Positions 24,201-38,300 of a stretch of DNA of 64,000 nt are shown here, piece by piece. How positions within the stretch are numbered: the first letter of the stretch is position 1; each line of letters starts with the position of its first letter. Under the pieces are notes generated by a model, which saw only the letters and a program-made list of their open reading frames with translations, did not search any database and was not told where the DNA came from. Where the stretch lies: assembly GCF_030272615.1 (NCBI RefSeq), contig NC_081408.1, forward strand, positions 621,858,476-621,922,475. The letters are read 5' to 3'. The position numbers and the translations under genes are program-made. This DNA is from Cryptomeria japonica. Taxonomy: Eukaryota > Streptophyta > Pinopsida > Cupressales > Cupressaceae.

Positions 24201-27200
24201 TTCTCGCTCCTAGGAATCTATTCAAGTCAAATTTGCACTTTATCTTGATAGGTTTCCTTTTGTTTCGCTCAAATTTTGATAAATTTGCCCAAGTCCCGAT
24301 GCGTTTTATTGAAAATTCTAAGTGTCCAAATGATTTTTAGTGGTTAAACTGTTGAATTCCCGAAAATCCATGTTCTAAGGGTCAAAATGTCAAAATCCTG
24401 ATGGGAGGAGCTTTTCCCCCCACATTTCCGATGACCCATGATTTTCCCTCACTCAAAATCCTGATGGGAGGTGAATTTCCACTGGATTCCTGATTGATCT
24501 AATTTTTCCCCCGCTCATTATCGAGACATGGGGCAATTTTCCACTAGTGAGGTAAAATTTTGACTAAGTATGGGAAATCCTCTTGATGACCCTCGATTTT
24601 CCCCTGGAGTGTAGATATCTTTGATCCGGATGAAATTTCTTTTCCTGATGAAGATTGATTTTCCCCAAGACAGTTTGTGAACAAGTTTAATGGATTTTTA
24701 TCTAGATGGGGGTCGATTTTCCTCAGGTGGCTGTTGAAATGATTTATGATAATTTTTAATGAGGAGTTTTATCTAGACATGGGGCGATTTTCCACCAAGC
24801 TGTTATAAAGGCAAAATTTTATCCCACATTGCTTGTGTGGTGAAGTTTCAAGGCAAAAACTTGTATAAGTATGCTCAGCCAGCATTCAAAATAATAATAT
24901 ATTTGCTGATGGTGATTTCTAAGTGGCAGATTGAAGGTAATTTATTGATTCCAGCTGGGCGATTTTTATCTAAGTGTCCATTGGACACCATTTGAAGTGT
25001 TGAAGTTGCAGATTTGTCTAGTTCAGCCTTGGCGCCCCATTTAGAGGAGGAACTACAACGATTTAAGTGGCTGGTCAGCCCACCATTGTTGGCGATTTGG
25101 AGCTTTCTAAGTTTGGGGCCACTATTGGGATTGGGCGATTTTGGCTAAAGTGGAGATTTTTTCCACTTATTTGGAGTTAAGTACTTGTGATAGGGAGGTG
25201 ACTGGATCTGCATAATTTCACCATTACTGGGCCCTACTTGACCTCCATTATTGGCTGGGAACTTATTTCCAGATTTAACTTTTCACTCCCAACTTTCTTC
25301 ACAGTTGGGCGATATTGTTTGGAAGTCATTTTAGAGTGGTTTGGAGGCATTTTCTGAGTACACCATTGCTGGTGTGAAGTCTGAAACTCCATTCTCAGGT
25401 TGTCTTTAGACTTATTCTTCATTTCCAGCCACCTCTACACTTGGGAAATTTCAATTGTGCATCATCCGTATGAGTTTTTTGGGCATTTGTTGGAGCTTCT
25501 ATTGCTGATCTAAGTCTGAAACTTCACTTTCAGATTTGTCTTCAGACTTAGATATTTTTTACTAGCCCTTTGTTTGTGCCCATATTTGACAAATTTCACT
25601 TTGGGAAGGTGAAATCCATCAAATACAGGTGTTTCCTATGATTGCAACATGTTTAAATGAATGATTTATTGAAGTTGCAGGTTGTTTTTAGACATTGCGT
25701 AGCCATTGTTGGACCTTAGAAGGGTGTCTTCAGACTTTAAGAACTAAAAATCAGACTTTTCCACACCCTTTTTCCAAGCATTGTGGTATACTTCTGGGCA
25801 CCAATTTTGACATTCTCTCTTCAGATTGAAACTTCATTTCCAGCCACATAGTTATGCCCAAATGTGACCATTTCTGAGTTTTGAGGGTCAAAATAATTCA
25901 AATGCAAGCATGTGACATGGCTGTGACGACTTCTAGCCATTGATTTTGATAGGGTTTACCTAGCTCGCTCAATGCTTCACCTAGCTGGTGTTGCTCAATT
26001 CCACCAACTCACCAGGCCTAGTTGCACTCTAGACCTCCAAGTCCTTCTCAATCTCTTCCAGGGCTTGATTCTTCACCTTTCTAAGGTGTATGCTTCAGGT
26101 GTTTTGATTAGGAACGCTACCAATTAACAGTGCTTCCCATATGCTCAATTGTGGCTTCTTAGCTTCAAAGTGTCAAATTGACCTCCTACCATTGTGAGAT
26201 GATGCAGAGGTGTGGAGATGTCTTCTAACATGTTTTGTATGCATTTGGGGTCCTTTAGTGGCTTGCAATCATTAGTTTTCTTACCGATCTCAAAATCTTG
26301 CCTAGAAAAGGGCTACAAGGAATTAGCCCTAATTAGGCCTCCAAAACCGGTTTTCTAGGGCTTGAGGGAAAACGATTCAAATGACCCCCAAATATGTTTG
26401 GATTTTCTTCAAAGATACACCTATCCCTAAAGGATTTTTGTGGTTTTGGCCCTTGGTTTCACCATACAATGTATGAACCCCAAAATGAGGGTTTTGAAGG
26501 GTTTACTAGGCCTTAAACTGGCAGTGAATGAACAAATTGGGGTTTTGATATCAAGAGGCTTTGTCAAAGCTTCTCCTTGCTCAGGGAACTCTACCCCAAC
26601 TCCATGAACCCCTCCAAACTTTGAAATGGTGATTTGGCACACACCCTTGCACTTAACACTCCATTTTCACCTTATTTCCTCTACCCGGGTTGCTCCTGGA
26701 CTCGCCTAGAATAAGGTGACAGTCATAACAAAGCTCTTCTCCAGCACTTGAACCTGCATATGTACACTATACAGAGGGTTGCCCATCATGTCCCAACAAG
26801 CTGTGATGGCAGCACGTGTGGAACTCATGGGGCAACCATATTTACAAGAAAATTGCTATTTACAAGCCAAAATTGGCTGTTTGCAAACTTGAACAAGAAA
26901 ACACCAATGAATAGTATTTAGAAGACTCTAACTTGAACCAACAACTCAATAACACACAGGAGTAACTCAATCCATTGCTGTATCAATGGATTCAATCCAT
27001 ATTCAATTGCAAAATGAGTAAAAACCAAGCCAAAATGCTGCGAACAAGACTGAAAATGAGTAGTTTCAGTTGTTGAACTTACATTACACACTTCACCAAC
27101 CTTGGTAAACGTGCAAGAGAGGGCATATATAGGTTTCCCACATGTGGAGCCCTCCTAGGGCATTGGATAATCCCTAACTTCATCGCTATCCAATTTAGAA

Positions 27201-30200
27201 CAAAAGTTGTCATGACAAGTTTTTGCAACTTTACAACTTTTGCACTTTTGGCCTTTTCAAACTATAAGACCTATTCCAAATCATCATAAATGACTTTTCA
27301 AACATGTCCAAGATCTATTTAACCCTACCTAATGCTCGTGCCAAGTTTTGACACTTTTGACCATTAAAAAGGTCAATTGGCTACTCAAACTCACTATTTA
27401 CACAAAAATGTAAACCTAAGTAGTATGAACACAACCTAGGCCTACATTGACACAAAATGCTAACTCTTGGACCCTGTTGGAGTCCTTATTCATCACTAAC
27501 TTGGCTAGGGTCACTACAAGCCAAAATTGTGAAAACTAAATTGCCTAAGTCCAAGGTGCTCCTGCACCAGATTTTCATCATTTTCAGTGTGTCTTCAGAC
27601 TTTTGAAGCGATTTTCAGACTTTCAGAGGGTGTATTCAGAGTTAAGAATCAGAAAATCAGACTTGGATACACCATTTTCTAAGTATTTTCAGACATTAGG
27701 GGGCGTATTCAGACTTAGTCCTCAGATAACCAAACTTTTGCTACAACTTTGATATAAAAAATCAGTCACTTTTTGAGTGTTTTCAGACCTCCAAGTGATA
27801 TTTTCAGACCTGGACATTCATTTTCAGGCACCAAATCATACATTTTCTAAGTTTACAAGGGTTCCTTCAGACTTATTTGTTGTGATCAGACTTGAATTAA
27901 GTATGAAAATCAGGTTTTCTTGAGGAGAATCTTCTAGATTTCAATCCGGACCTTCATATTTTCTAGAATTGGTGTTACAATTTTCTAAGATTACCTATCA
28001 CATGTTGGGACAAATGTTAGGAACAAAGTCTTGATGGTGTCCAGATGTCCACTCCATCGAATGATGATCCAATCAACACAAAGTTTTCAAGGACAATGAG
28101 TTTGGATGGGAGTCAGATTTCCACTTGAGGGTGGAATTACAAAGGAAGGTACAAATCAATTCAAATGAAAATCAATAACAAAGTTGTCCAGATAGGCATC
28201 AAATTTCCACCAAGTGAAAGAATGAATAGGGATAATGTGGATGTTTTGAGAACTGATCCGTCCATATGTGGATGAATTTCCCACTAAGGTTAAAATCAAG
28301 TTTATCCCATAGGTTTTTGGTTCGATACTTGTTTGTTTTGCAGGACTGTTACGAGGAAGGGAAGCATGATGATCAAGGCTTGAAGGAGGATGCATATTGC
28401 CAAGACAACATCACAAATGCGGATAAGGAAGATCAATACTTCAAGGATTGGAAGAGGATTTTAGGACAAGGATTTCCAAAGGGAAAGATGTGCACTAGAT
28501 CAATCATGAAGAGGACTTCACCTTGATGATGAACAAATGAAGGAAAGCAAGTTCAAGAAATGAACACAAACGATTCCACATTATGAAATCCGGAACTACT
28601 TAAGGAATTATAATATCAAAGAGTGCCAAGGAAGGAAATATTTGAAGATTCCAAGATTGGGAAAATTTTCCAAACATAAGGAGGGAATAGTTTATGGAAT
28701 TCCTTAACATTAGGATGAAATGCCAAGTAGAGGAATTCCAAACATTATGAAGAAGAAGAATGTTCAAGGCAAATTGATTAAGCGTACAAGGCAGGTTGAG
28801 GTGGCATCCTAGTCACCATTCGTTCAATCAAAGGGTTCCAAGTCAATGCTCATTCAAGGAGGGAATAAGTGACACATGGCACTACATGAAATATTATTTA
28901 TCTTACTTACCTTCGTTTCTCATTGGCCAATGTAATGGTGGTTGTAACAAACCCTAATTAGGGTTTTATCTTGTAATCTTGCGCATTGATCTTGAATCAA
29001 TCTGAGCCATTCATTTCTTTTGAGGTTCAATATAAAACCCATTGCCTCTCACTTGTAAGCGAGAGTTTTATTAGAATTGTTGGTGGATGCTGCAAATTTG
29101 AATATAAATCATTGTTCGACTTGATGGTGATTTTTGTTTAAGTGTTGTCTTGCATTCAAGGTTCTCAATTCCTCCAAGTTAGATTACAATTTGTTTTCAA
29201 GTTTGTTAGATTGAGTGAAAGAATTTGTTGAATGTCTTTGTATGGAATCCATTTATCCATACGACTAGCCTCTTGCTGATTGTAAGTGTGCCTTGTGTGG
29301 TCAATTGGAAGTTTATGCAAGCTTAACCTCAATTATTATATGTCCATTGTTATGCATCAACTTGGATGGTATCAATGTTTGATGGTAGTAATTTGAAAAT
29401 CTATGAAATACACCTTAGATGATTGCACTAAGCTTGTGTCAAAATCTGTTCGACTTGATGGTGAGACCTTGCCTAGTTTGATTCCACTGAATTTGTTCTT
29501 CACTTCTTGCATTCTAGGCTTTAAAATAGAATTCCTAAATCCTTTTCCCTTTTGTCCTTTCTTTAGAAATCTTTGTAAGATTAGAATCAAGAACTTCAAT
29601 GCAAAATCCTAAGTCATCGACATACCTATCCTAATGCATGATTAGATTGAGCATTCATGTACAACGTAAGTCCCCTTGTGATTCTAACATGATCACATCA
29701 AACCACTGAACTTATCCACAAGTCAAGACCTGACATTTCGTAACCTTGGAGTTGTCTCATTTGATCGCGAAGCATAGCATATGAGAGACTTTGTTCAAGA
29801 GAGGATAAGATACCTTGGTATTTTATTCTGTGTTCGCATGTGCATAAAAAAGTAAAAACAACAACAAGCCTCAAATAGGTGAACTTGGTAACTAAGCTTA
29901 AGATACTAACATATTTATGATTTAGGATTCATCGTTTTTCAGGAATTCTTTTGCAGTTAAACCCCACAACAACTATCTGATTTCATTGTTGCTCAAAATC
30001 CTTTTCCACTATTTATTGCAATAACTCTCCTCCAAGGCTTATTACCACAAACAAAATACACATAACTCAAAACCCTATTTTGGAATTTCTGTCATGAGAC
30101 TTTGAATAGCAAATTTCCCCAACAAACTAAATCTTATTGAATACGATTTTGGTGGTTACCTCTCACCCCAAAGACTTCGCCTAGAAAGAAAGCCAACTCC

Positions 30201-33200
30201 AATACTAGATGACTTAGTATAGTAAGGCAGTCAATTGAATAACTATCTAACCTAGCAGCAACTCATACCAACAAAACACACATCATGCAAAAGCCAAAAC
30301 AGAGTTATGTTTATTAAATTAATTTAAATTTTCTTTGATAGCCTTATAGCCTTGCTAAGGAAAATGCCTAATCTATTACAAAAACAAAAATGGACACACT
30401 GTTGATCTACACTTGAGGATGGATGATATGCCTTTGTATCTAGTTCTCAAATTCTCCCCTATTTTGTGCTATTCTTGTTGTTGAAAATGTCTTGGTGAAT
30501 TAACTAAGTTACCGGGTTCTTTTGTTTTAGCTTGGCACTTGGTACATGTACAATTTGGGTTCTTCCTGGGTGCTTGGGTTCTCTGTGGGGTTCTTTTGTG
30601 AAGGATCCACAGAGAACCCAAGCAGTCAAGAAGCACCAAGGGCCATACCCAAAGATAGTTTCATAAATTAAAACCTCAGTTTCACTCTCGTAACTTTGTG
30701 GCAGCAATTTTTATTAGAATATGCCAACAAGCAAGCAATTAAATTACCATTTTAGCTACATTTGTGAGCTATACCTATGCACACAGGGTTAGTAAATGAG
30801 CATTAATGAGATTGATTTCAGTTAATTTACATTATGCATATGTAGCAGCTGTTTGCTTATGTTTTGTGAAATCACTTTCCTTGTATTGTTAGTGCTTTGG
30901 CATTTTGTCAAATGTTTGAAAAATGAAATTGAACCAGGTCCTGCATTTGACATAGCTAGTGGTAGTGGCAATCCAATTGATAGTGGTTCAAATGAAATCG
31001 AACCAAATGTTGATATTCACCTTGATGCTTCTGATGAAGAAAAACATGAATATTAAAATCGATTATAATTTGAATTTTCATTGTGTAATGTCATCTTGAG
31101 ATTGGAGTATTTTAATTTTTGAAAATTATGAAAGAGGTATCAAAGTATTCTATTTTTTGATATTTATCGATATTTATTGGCAATTATGGATTCACGAGTA
31201 TCACTCTTCTTATAGCTATACATTGATAAAGTATATATATAGACACACACACACAGAGTCACAAGGTTCGAAATCGAGTTTGAGTTTGGCAACAAAATTC
31301 GGATGAAGTTCGACAAGGATAAAAAATTCGACATTAAATTCACCTTATAAATTTAATTAAAAAATAATAATATATTAAAATTAAATTTAGATTATTAATT
31401 CATATTAATAAATAACTAAAATAATATAAAATTTATATCTACTGAATAATAATTTAAAAAGTAAAAATTAAATAACACTAAATTGAAATCTATTAAATGT
31501 TATTTTTTAATAATAATAAAAATAATATTTAATATTTTATAAAGACAAATATACATATTTAAAATGTTATAAAGCATAGGAAGAGCTAAAGAAAAACTTA
31601 CAATAAATAAAAAATAGTGAACCTTTCAAAAGGCGTATACCACCTACCCAAAAGGCCTACACAAGAAATCTGCACTAAAGAATTGATCCCATGGTTGAAG
31701 AAATTTTGTTGAAGAAATTTACGGATTGTGACTGCAACTTCCGTCAGCTGAAATGTGTGGCTTATCGCTTAACTCCCATCACACGCCACAAATGAAATGC
31801 CCTAGCCACTAGTAGGCGATTGGAGAAGCTATGAGTCAACGACAAAATAAATGTGTGCCTTCGCTTAAAAGACATGTAAAGAAAACCCTATGAAAATGTT
31901 TTTCTGAAAATGTATTCAAATAAAAAAATTGGTGCTTTATCCATACGAATATAGACATAGTATATATATATATATATACACACACACAGATGTACCCGCA
32001 CCCAAGAATTTTCTTTTTGCCATATCCTCGAATCCATACCCAATTCCATATCTGTACGTGTACCTGAATTGCTAACTTAGGGAATTAATATTTACCTTTG
32101 CAAATGGTGGCTGACTATGAGGTTTTCATGAAGAATATTTATTATATTTCAATAGGAATGCATGCTAGCCAACCTCATTGACAAATTGCTGTTAAAATAA
32201 ATAATTATAATGTTTTGATAAAAGCTGACCTCGTGTTAGTACCCACAACAAGAGGCCAAGCCCTTTGAAGTGTTTGCCCCTTCTAGGGAAATCAAATTAA
32301 ATCAAATCTATTATTAATAGGACGCCAGCCCTTTTGAAGAGTTGCATCCCCTGGAAGGAATACTTTTTTTTTAATACTTGCCCCCCTTGGAGAGGAATGG
32401 CATGATATAACAGGAATATAAGATGAGAGTTTGAATGCAAGAAAAAAATATGATGAATCAGCCCATTTCAAAAGCAGGTTTCTGAGTATAACAACAGAGA
32501 TATAAATATGTATAAGAAGATTTGAAAAGGAGTGTATACACAGAATTGAGAAGGAGAATGTACATGTGAGCAAACTTGTGAAGGAGAATGTATGTATGAG
32601 CAGAATTGTAAAGGAGAGTGGATGGTAAAGATTTAGATATATCATATATTCACAAGCAGATATGTGTGAGGAGGAAATATAGAAGATTATCAAGGCAGAT
32701 TTTGTGAAGGAATTAGAGCAGATTTAAGAGGAGAATTATTGCAGACCTTTTATGGTGACTTTGTAGCAGATTCAAGGCAGATTTTAAGGAGATTTATTCA
32801 TAACTTGCACACAAAAAAAGAGGGAAAAAGTGTTGTGTTGTATATGGGGCTTGCATTAGTCAAACCCTAGGTAGGAGTTAACTTCCACTACAACTCTGAT
32901 ATGATGGGAGAGAGCTTACCCTTGGTAAGGCAGAGACTGACCTTTTAGAAAATGCTGAATTGACAAATGATACATTTTCTATGAATCTTCTTGCTTTGAA
33001 GCCTCATGAAGGGTTGATGTTGCTTTATATGACTTAATCCATGCCTTCATTTATGGAGGTACACATAAACTTTATTACGATTGCTAACTTGAATGCTTGA
33101 CTTCAAATCTCTCCTTTAATGCCTTGAAGATGCTTGATTGCTTTGCTCAATTGTAGTGGTAGGAATTGAATGCTTGTAGAGAGATGTTCAAATGAATGGG

Positions 33201-35314
33201 TTGGGAGTTGTATTTATACACAACTTACACGTTTCATGTCAAAATTTCAAAGAAGGCCAATAATGGGGAGCACTTTCTTGCTCTTCAGTTTCTTGATCAT
33301 TAAGGATTCAAATTTGGGCCCATTTGACCGGACCATGGCACTAGGTGCCATAGAGCTAGAGGACTAGGGCACTAGGTGCCATAATCCTTGGTTTTTGAGC
33401 CAAAATCTTGTTCAGTGAGCTCAAGATTGTGTTGGGCTTCCAGATTTGGCCATGGAATGAGCAAAATTAGTCATGAATCAGGGGCATGAGGGAAAACCAC
33501 CAAAGTGAGCCCAAAGTGATTGTGAAATTGTAGATGGTACAATATACGACACTACAATACTAAAAAACACAATAAATTCAAGCCATTAGCAATAAGAATA
33601 ATATCAGTGGAAAGTTAGAACATATCATAGATTTAAATATTTGTGTATCATCATGGCAATTATTGCTATTTTTTTGTAAGAGTTTGGATTAAGGTAAAAG
33701 CTCAAGAAGGGCTCAAATCCATTACAAAGCAGTCAAGAAGGCAAATAAAAAGAGTCTCAAAGGAAGTGAGACAAAAAACAACAAAAAAATAGAGCCAGCA
33801 GGGACTAGCAAACAAAGCCTCAAAAACAAGAAAAGACACAAGAACAAGCCACAAAGCCTCATGCAAGGGGATGACAAAGCAAAGGAAAGGAGGCTTTTAA
33901 GGAGCTTGGTCACCAACTTCAGTGGTTTAAATCCAAAATGCTTTGGAGAAGTAGCATTGTAGTGCTTCTGTCCCCCAAACTCAAAGAGGAGGATAAACCA
34001 TTTTCCTTGAAAGGGGACAAGGGACCAAAATGAGGAACCCAAATCATTTAGTGAAGCAAATCATTACAGTTCTCATACAAAGAAGAGAAGACACAATGCG
34101 ACAACCCACATCGCCCAACCCCAATGAGGGGGTAGAAGGAACTTGCTGGACTTTAGGATGATGGTGTTCACCAGTGGAAAAGACACATACAATAATGTTA
34201 TGTCCCACCTTGTAAGACTTGCAACACATCACAAGGGACCCCTCGTAATCAATTTGCGAAATCTAATCTCCAAGCTTAGAAGAGGGAGTGACCAACCAAA
34301 GGAGTTGCTTACCAATATAAATGTTAACACAAAATATAGCAAAGAGGAAACACTTCGTAGTTAATCTCAAAAGATATTATGGCATATGTAATAAAAGAAA
34401 ATTCTTGTTTAAATCAAGCTATCTAGTTAAGAAATTATAATGTTCTTAACAAAAATATTAGGAGATATTTCCAGCAGAATTGATATTTAGATTGTACAAG
34501 GAGTAACATTCATAAAAATGGTTCTAAATCTAAGTTATCGACTTGGGTTTGAGGACACTAACCTAGTTCCTCAGTTCGAGCAAATATTTTTTTGCCTTTT
34601 GGGTTTGTGGGTTGTGTTCGTCCATAGGTGTACGTGTTGGATGGTTGAATGGTCCAGAATATTGAGAGGGGAGTTGAATTAATATTCCTAGAGCAATAAA
34701 AAACTTTCCACCGATTTAACCTTAACAATTAATCTCATCAACATGAAACAACAAATGCAAAATGAATGGAAAACATAATCACAAGATAGACACCAAAATT
34801 TTTATACGTGGAAACACAAATGGGAAAAACCACAGAGAGTGTTAACTCTCAAGATAATATGACTAGTTATATGGTGTTTACAAAAACCGTGGCTCACTGT
34901 CAGAATACAATAAGGCTCACTGTCGGTATTCTCATTGCAATAGATTTAAGTGAATTGAAGAAAATTGCATCTCCAAATGCATGGGGTCAGTTCCAAGATA
35001 AGCTCAGATATCAAAACAACAACTTACAATAGACCTGGTAAAGGATCTCTCTAACCTGTCCACAACTGCCTGTAGCAAATCCGGTAAGGGATTACTGCAA
35101 CTCTGTCCAGAACTTGCCAATTCAATTGCTTTTAGCAGATCCGGTAAGGGATTATTGCAACTCTGTACTCGCACTTTCCACACTTACACACACCTTCGCT
35201 CTTACACACATCACACTCCACTACTCACATACACTTGCTTCTCTATCCTTCTCACTTTACTTGCACACCACACATACCGCTATTTTGTCGCTCACTCACT
35301 TCATGTATATCTCG

Positions 35315-35348
<34 letters not shown>

Positions 35349-38300
35349 CGATAAGCACATACACCAAGATAATATGTCAACCAAGCACAAAAGGTTTATA
35401 CAATAATGCATTGCTCGGATCAACATGCTACACAAATATGCTTTGATCAAAACACGGTAACCAAGTCGGCCTTCACTGATCCTCTACGCGCTTCTTAATT
35501 ATCAGAATACGTGCTTCAATTACCGGAACACAATAAGGGTTTGCCGGGCCCATAGACATGAACCCATAGGCACAAATTCGAAGCACAACGACTTCTACCT
35601 TCCATATACAAATGCCACAGATTTCGGAGCATAAGATTCGTAGAACATATTGCAATAACAAAGTCCGCATAGCAATTCAACTGTCACAACTAATACCAAC
35701 ACTTGATACAAACCATGACTAACAAAAACACTAGATTACGGAAGAAAGCGTCTTTCGTAAAATACTCTTGTGAACCTTACATACCTTACCGCTCAACATC
35801 ACATACATACCTATTTGCTTAACATCACATGCATACCTATCTTCCACTGCTGCTCAACATTTTACATCCGGTCCTAGTCGGATCATTGGTTTTGACATCA
35901 ATGACAACATTCACACAAATCTAACAGTATATATATGCAAAAATTTAAAGAAATATTCAAAATTACAAATCTAAATACATTTAATAGTATGCTACTTCAT
36001 CATTGATCAATGCCAAATGGCAATTGATAGTTCAAAATTTTAATAATATCATATTATGTCCTATACTCATATGCCATATAATTTATATCAATGTATCATA
36101 GATTCATATATGTCCAGGTTCACATTTTAAATGAAAATCATTACAAGTACAAAATTGAAAATAAAAAATAATAATTGTCTTCTATCTTCAATGTTCATCA
36201 AATTGGGTTCACGCTTGGCTTCGCCCAGGTCCGGACTGTCCGAACCAGCCACGAACCCAATGCGAACTAGGACCCACACGAGCTCGGTCTGTGTCTTAAA
36301 TGCTTGCTAAGTTGTTCGAGCAATTTGTTTTGGCTAGAGTCTTTATAATATCTTTTGTTGCATGATGTCTTTTTTATATTTAGCTTTGCTTCCGATGTTC
36401 TTATGCTTTTAGCTTTTTGTGTGTTGTCATTCTTTTAAATGCTGGAACTCATTTTTAATCCCCTCTTGCAATTGCAAGACTGTTCTTTCAAATCCCATTG
36501 ATTCATAGACATGAAATGATTTCTTTGTCTTTCTTTCTTCCTAGTGGAATGCAGTTTGTTGTTAAAGATAAGCAAGCAAAAGTATATAGAACATGGAATA
36601 CAACATGATTTTGTGCTTGAATTTTCGCTTTCTTTCCTTGTTGGTTGAATATAATTTGCTGTTTATAGTAGCAAGTTAGCAAGCTTCTGGTTGCAAACAA
36701 AAATTAAACTTGTTATATAACATGATTTGATGTCTATAAAATTTCCCCTTTGTAAGCAAAATACAAATTTTCATCCTTTTCCTGTTGTATGATGTGTTTC
36801 TCTTTATAAAAGATTTGCTTGAATTTAGGATTTAGTGCTCTGTTCTAGCATAGTATCTCATTTAACATCTAATATTTTGCAGGCTATTGTGAGTTTTGTA
36901 ACTATGCAACTTCAATTATGTTCTGTATTCTTTACATTTTCCCTTGGAACAAGAACCCATTATTTTGGTCGCACTCTTCTGCATGGGGGCGCCAAGGTAA
37001 GATTCATAGTATTTTCTGGGAATTGCATTAAATTCTATCTATGATTATTTCATGAGCTGATTTGTGTTTTTTATAACTATTGAATTGCAGTACAGAGCAA
37101 CCGGAAGAGGATTTGTTGTTCGTCATATCAAATTTGCAGAGAATTACAGGCTTTACTCTCGCAGCCATTTTGTAAAAGGGTGAGATGAGTTTTATATGAT
37201 GTTACTTTTCCTTGCGACAAGTCACATGCTTCCCACCCAGTAATTTTGCTACCTATGAATATGCAGATTGGAAGTGGTGTTGCTTCTTATAGTTTATGTG
37301 GGATACGGTTATGCCAAAGGTGGTGCAGTGTCCTATGTTCTCCTCACTATGAGTAGTTGGTTTCTTGCTATTTCATGGCTGTTTGCCCCATATATCTTTA
37401 ATCCAGCTGGCTTTGAGTGGCAGAAGTAAGTAACAAAATTTTAGCTCTCTGTGAGAATCTCTTCTTTTATGATAGTATCAAACTCTTGTGAGAATCTCTT
37501 TTGTTAATGATCTAAAAGTATGTAACTGCAAATATGAAACACTGAAAGTTTACATTAGCCAATTGCCTCTTAACATACATCTTTTACAGAACTGTGCAGG
37601 ACTTTGATGATTGGACCAGCTGGCTTCTATACAAAGGTGGGGTTGGAGTGAAAGCAGAAGAGAGCTGGGAAGCATGGTGGGATGAGGAGCAAGTAAGTTG
37701 CCTCCTCGTTGCTTTTATCTTTTATTACATTGCCTCAAATTCAGCACTTGCTTATCACCTATCATACTAGAGAAGAATGATTTTCTAATTACAATTGTAG
37801 AAATAAAAAGAAGGTTTTGATAAATTAATTTATCTTATTTACTAGCACTTTTATTTGATAAGTTCTTAAAAAAAATGGCTTAAATATGACCCACTGTTGA
37901 AATGTAAGTTGCTGTTAAATGAAATAAGGTATTGGTTAAAGACCTCACTGATAAATATTTATGTTAGTTGACACCATCTTCCAATGCTAATGGTGCCATT
38001 ATTCAGTAAATATTTCACTGCTTACTAAGTAGCATTAGCATTGAACATCACCAAAAGGAAAAAAGTTACGTTACCCAGGGACGGTTAGGGGACGTCCCTG
38101 CGAAGTCCCCTTTTTTGCAAAAACAAAAAGGAAATGTCTCCAAATTTCGGGGATGGCATCCCTTGATGCCAGGACATCTGGCTGGTCCGGGGATGGCAAG
38201 GGACGTACTAGGATGGCCAGATGTCCCCAACGTCAAGGCATTTAAAAAAACAAACTCAACTTAAAAACTCACTGCCAAGACTTGCAACAGCTGGAACATG

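Larger units (their letters stand above)
34530..36297 (+). mobile_element. hAT-like element, CTAAGTTACCG family, copy d, split by a solo LTR
   Basis: Left end ctaagttatcgacttgggtt at 34530, followed by ttttttgcctttt and gttcgtcc as in copy b. After the solo LTR, gcaaaaatttaaagaaatat (35938) and the GC-rich gtccggactgtccg segment (36230) resume the family pattern. The right terminus is degenerate (gagctcggtctgtg). No clear target duplication. Confidence 0.55.
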
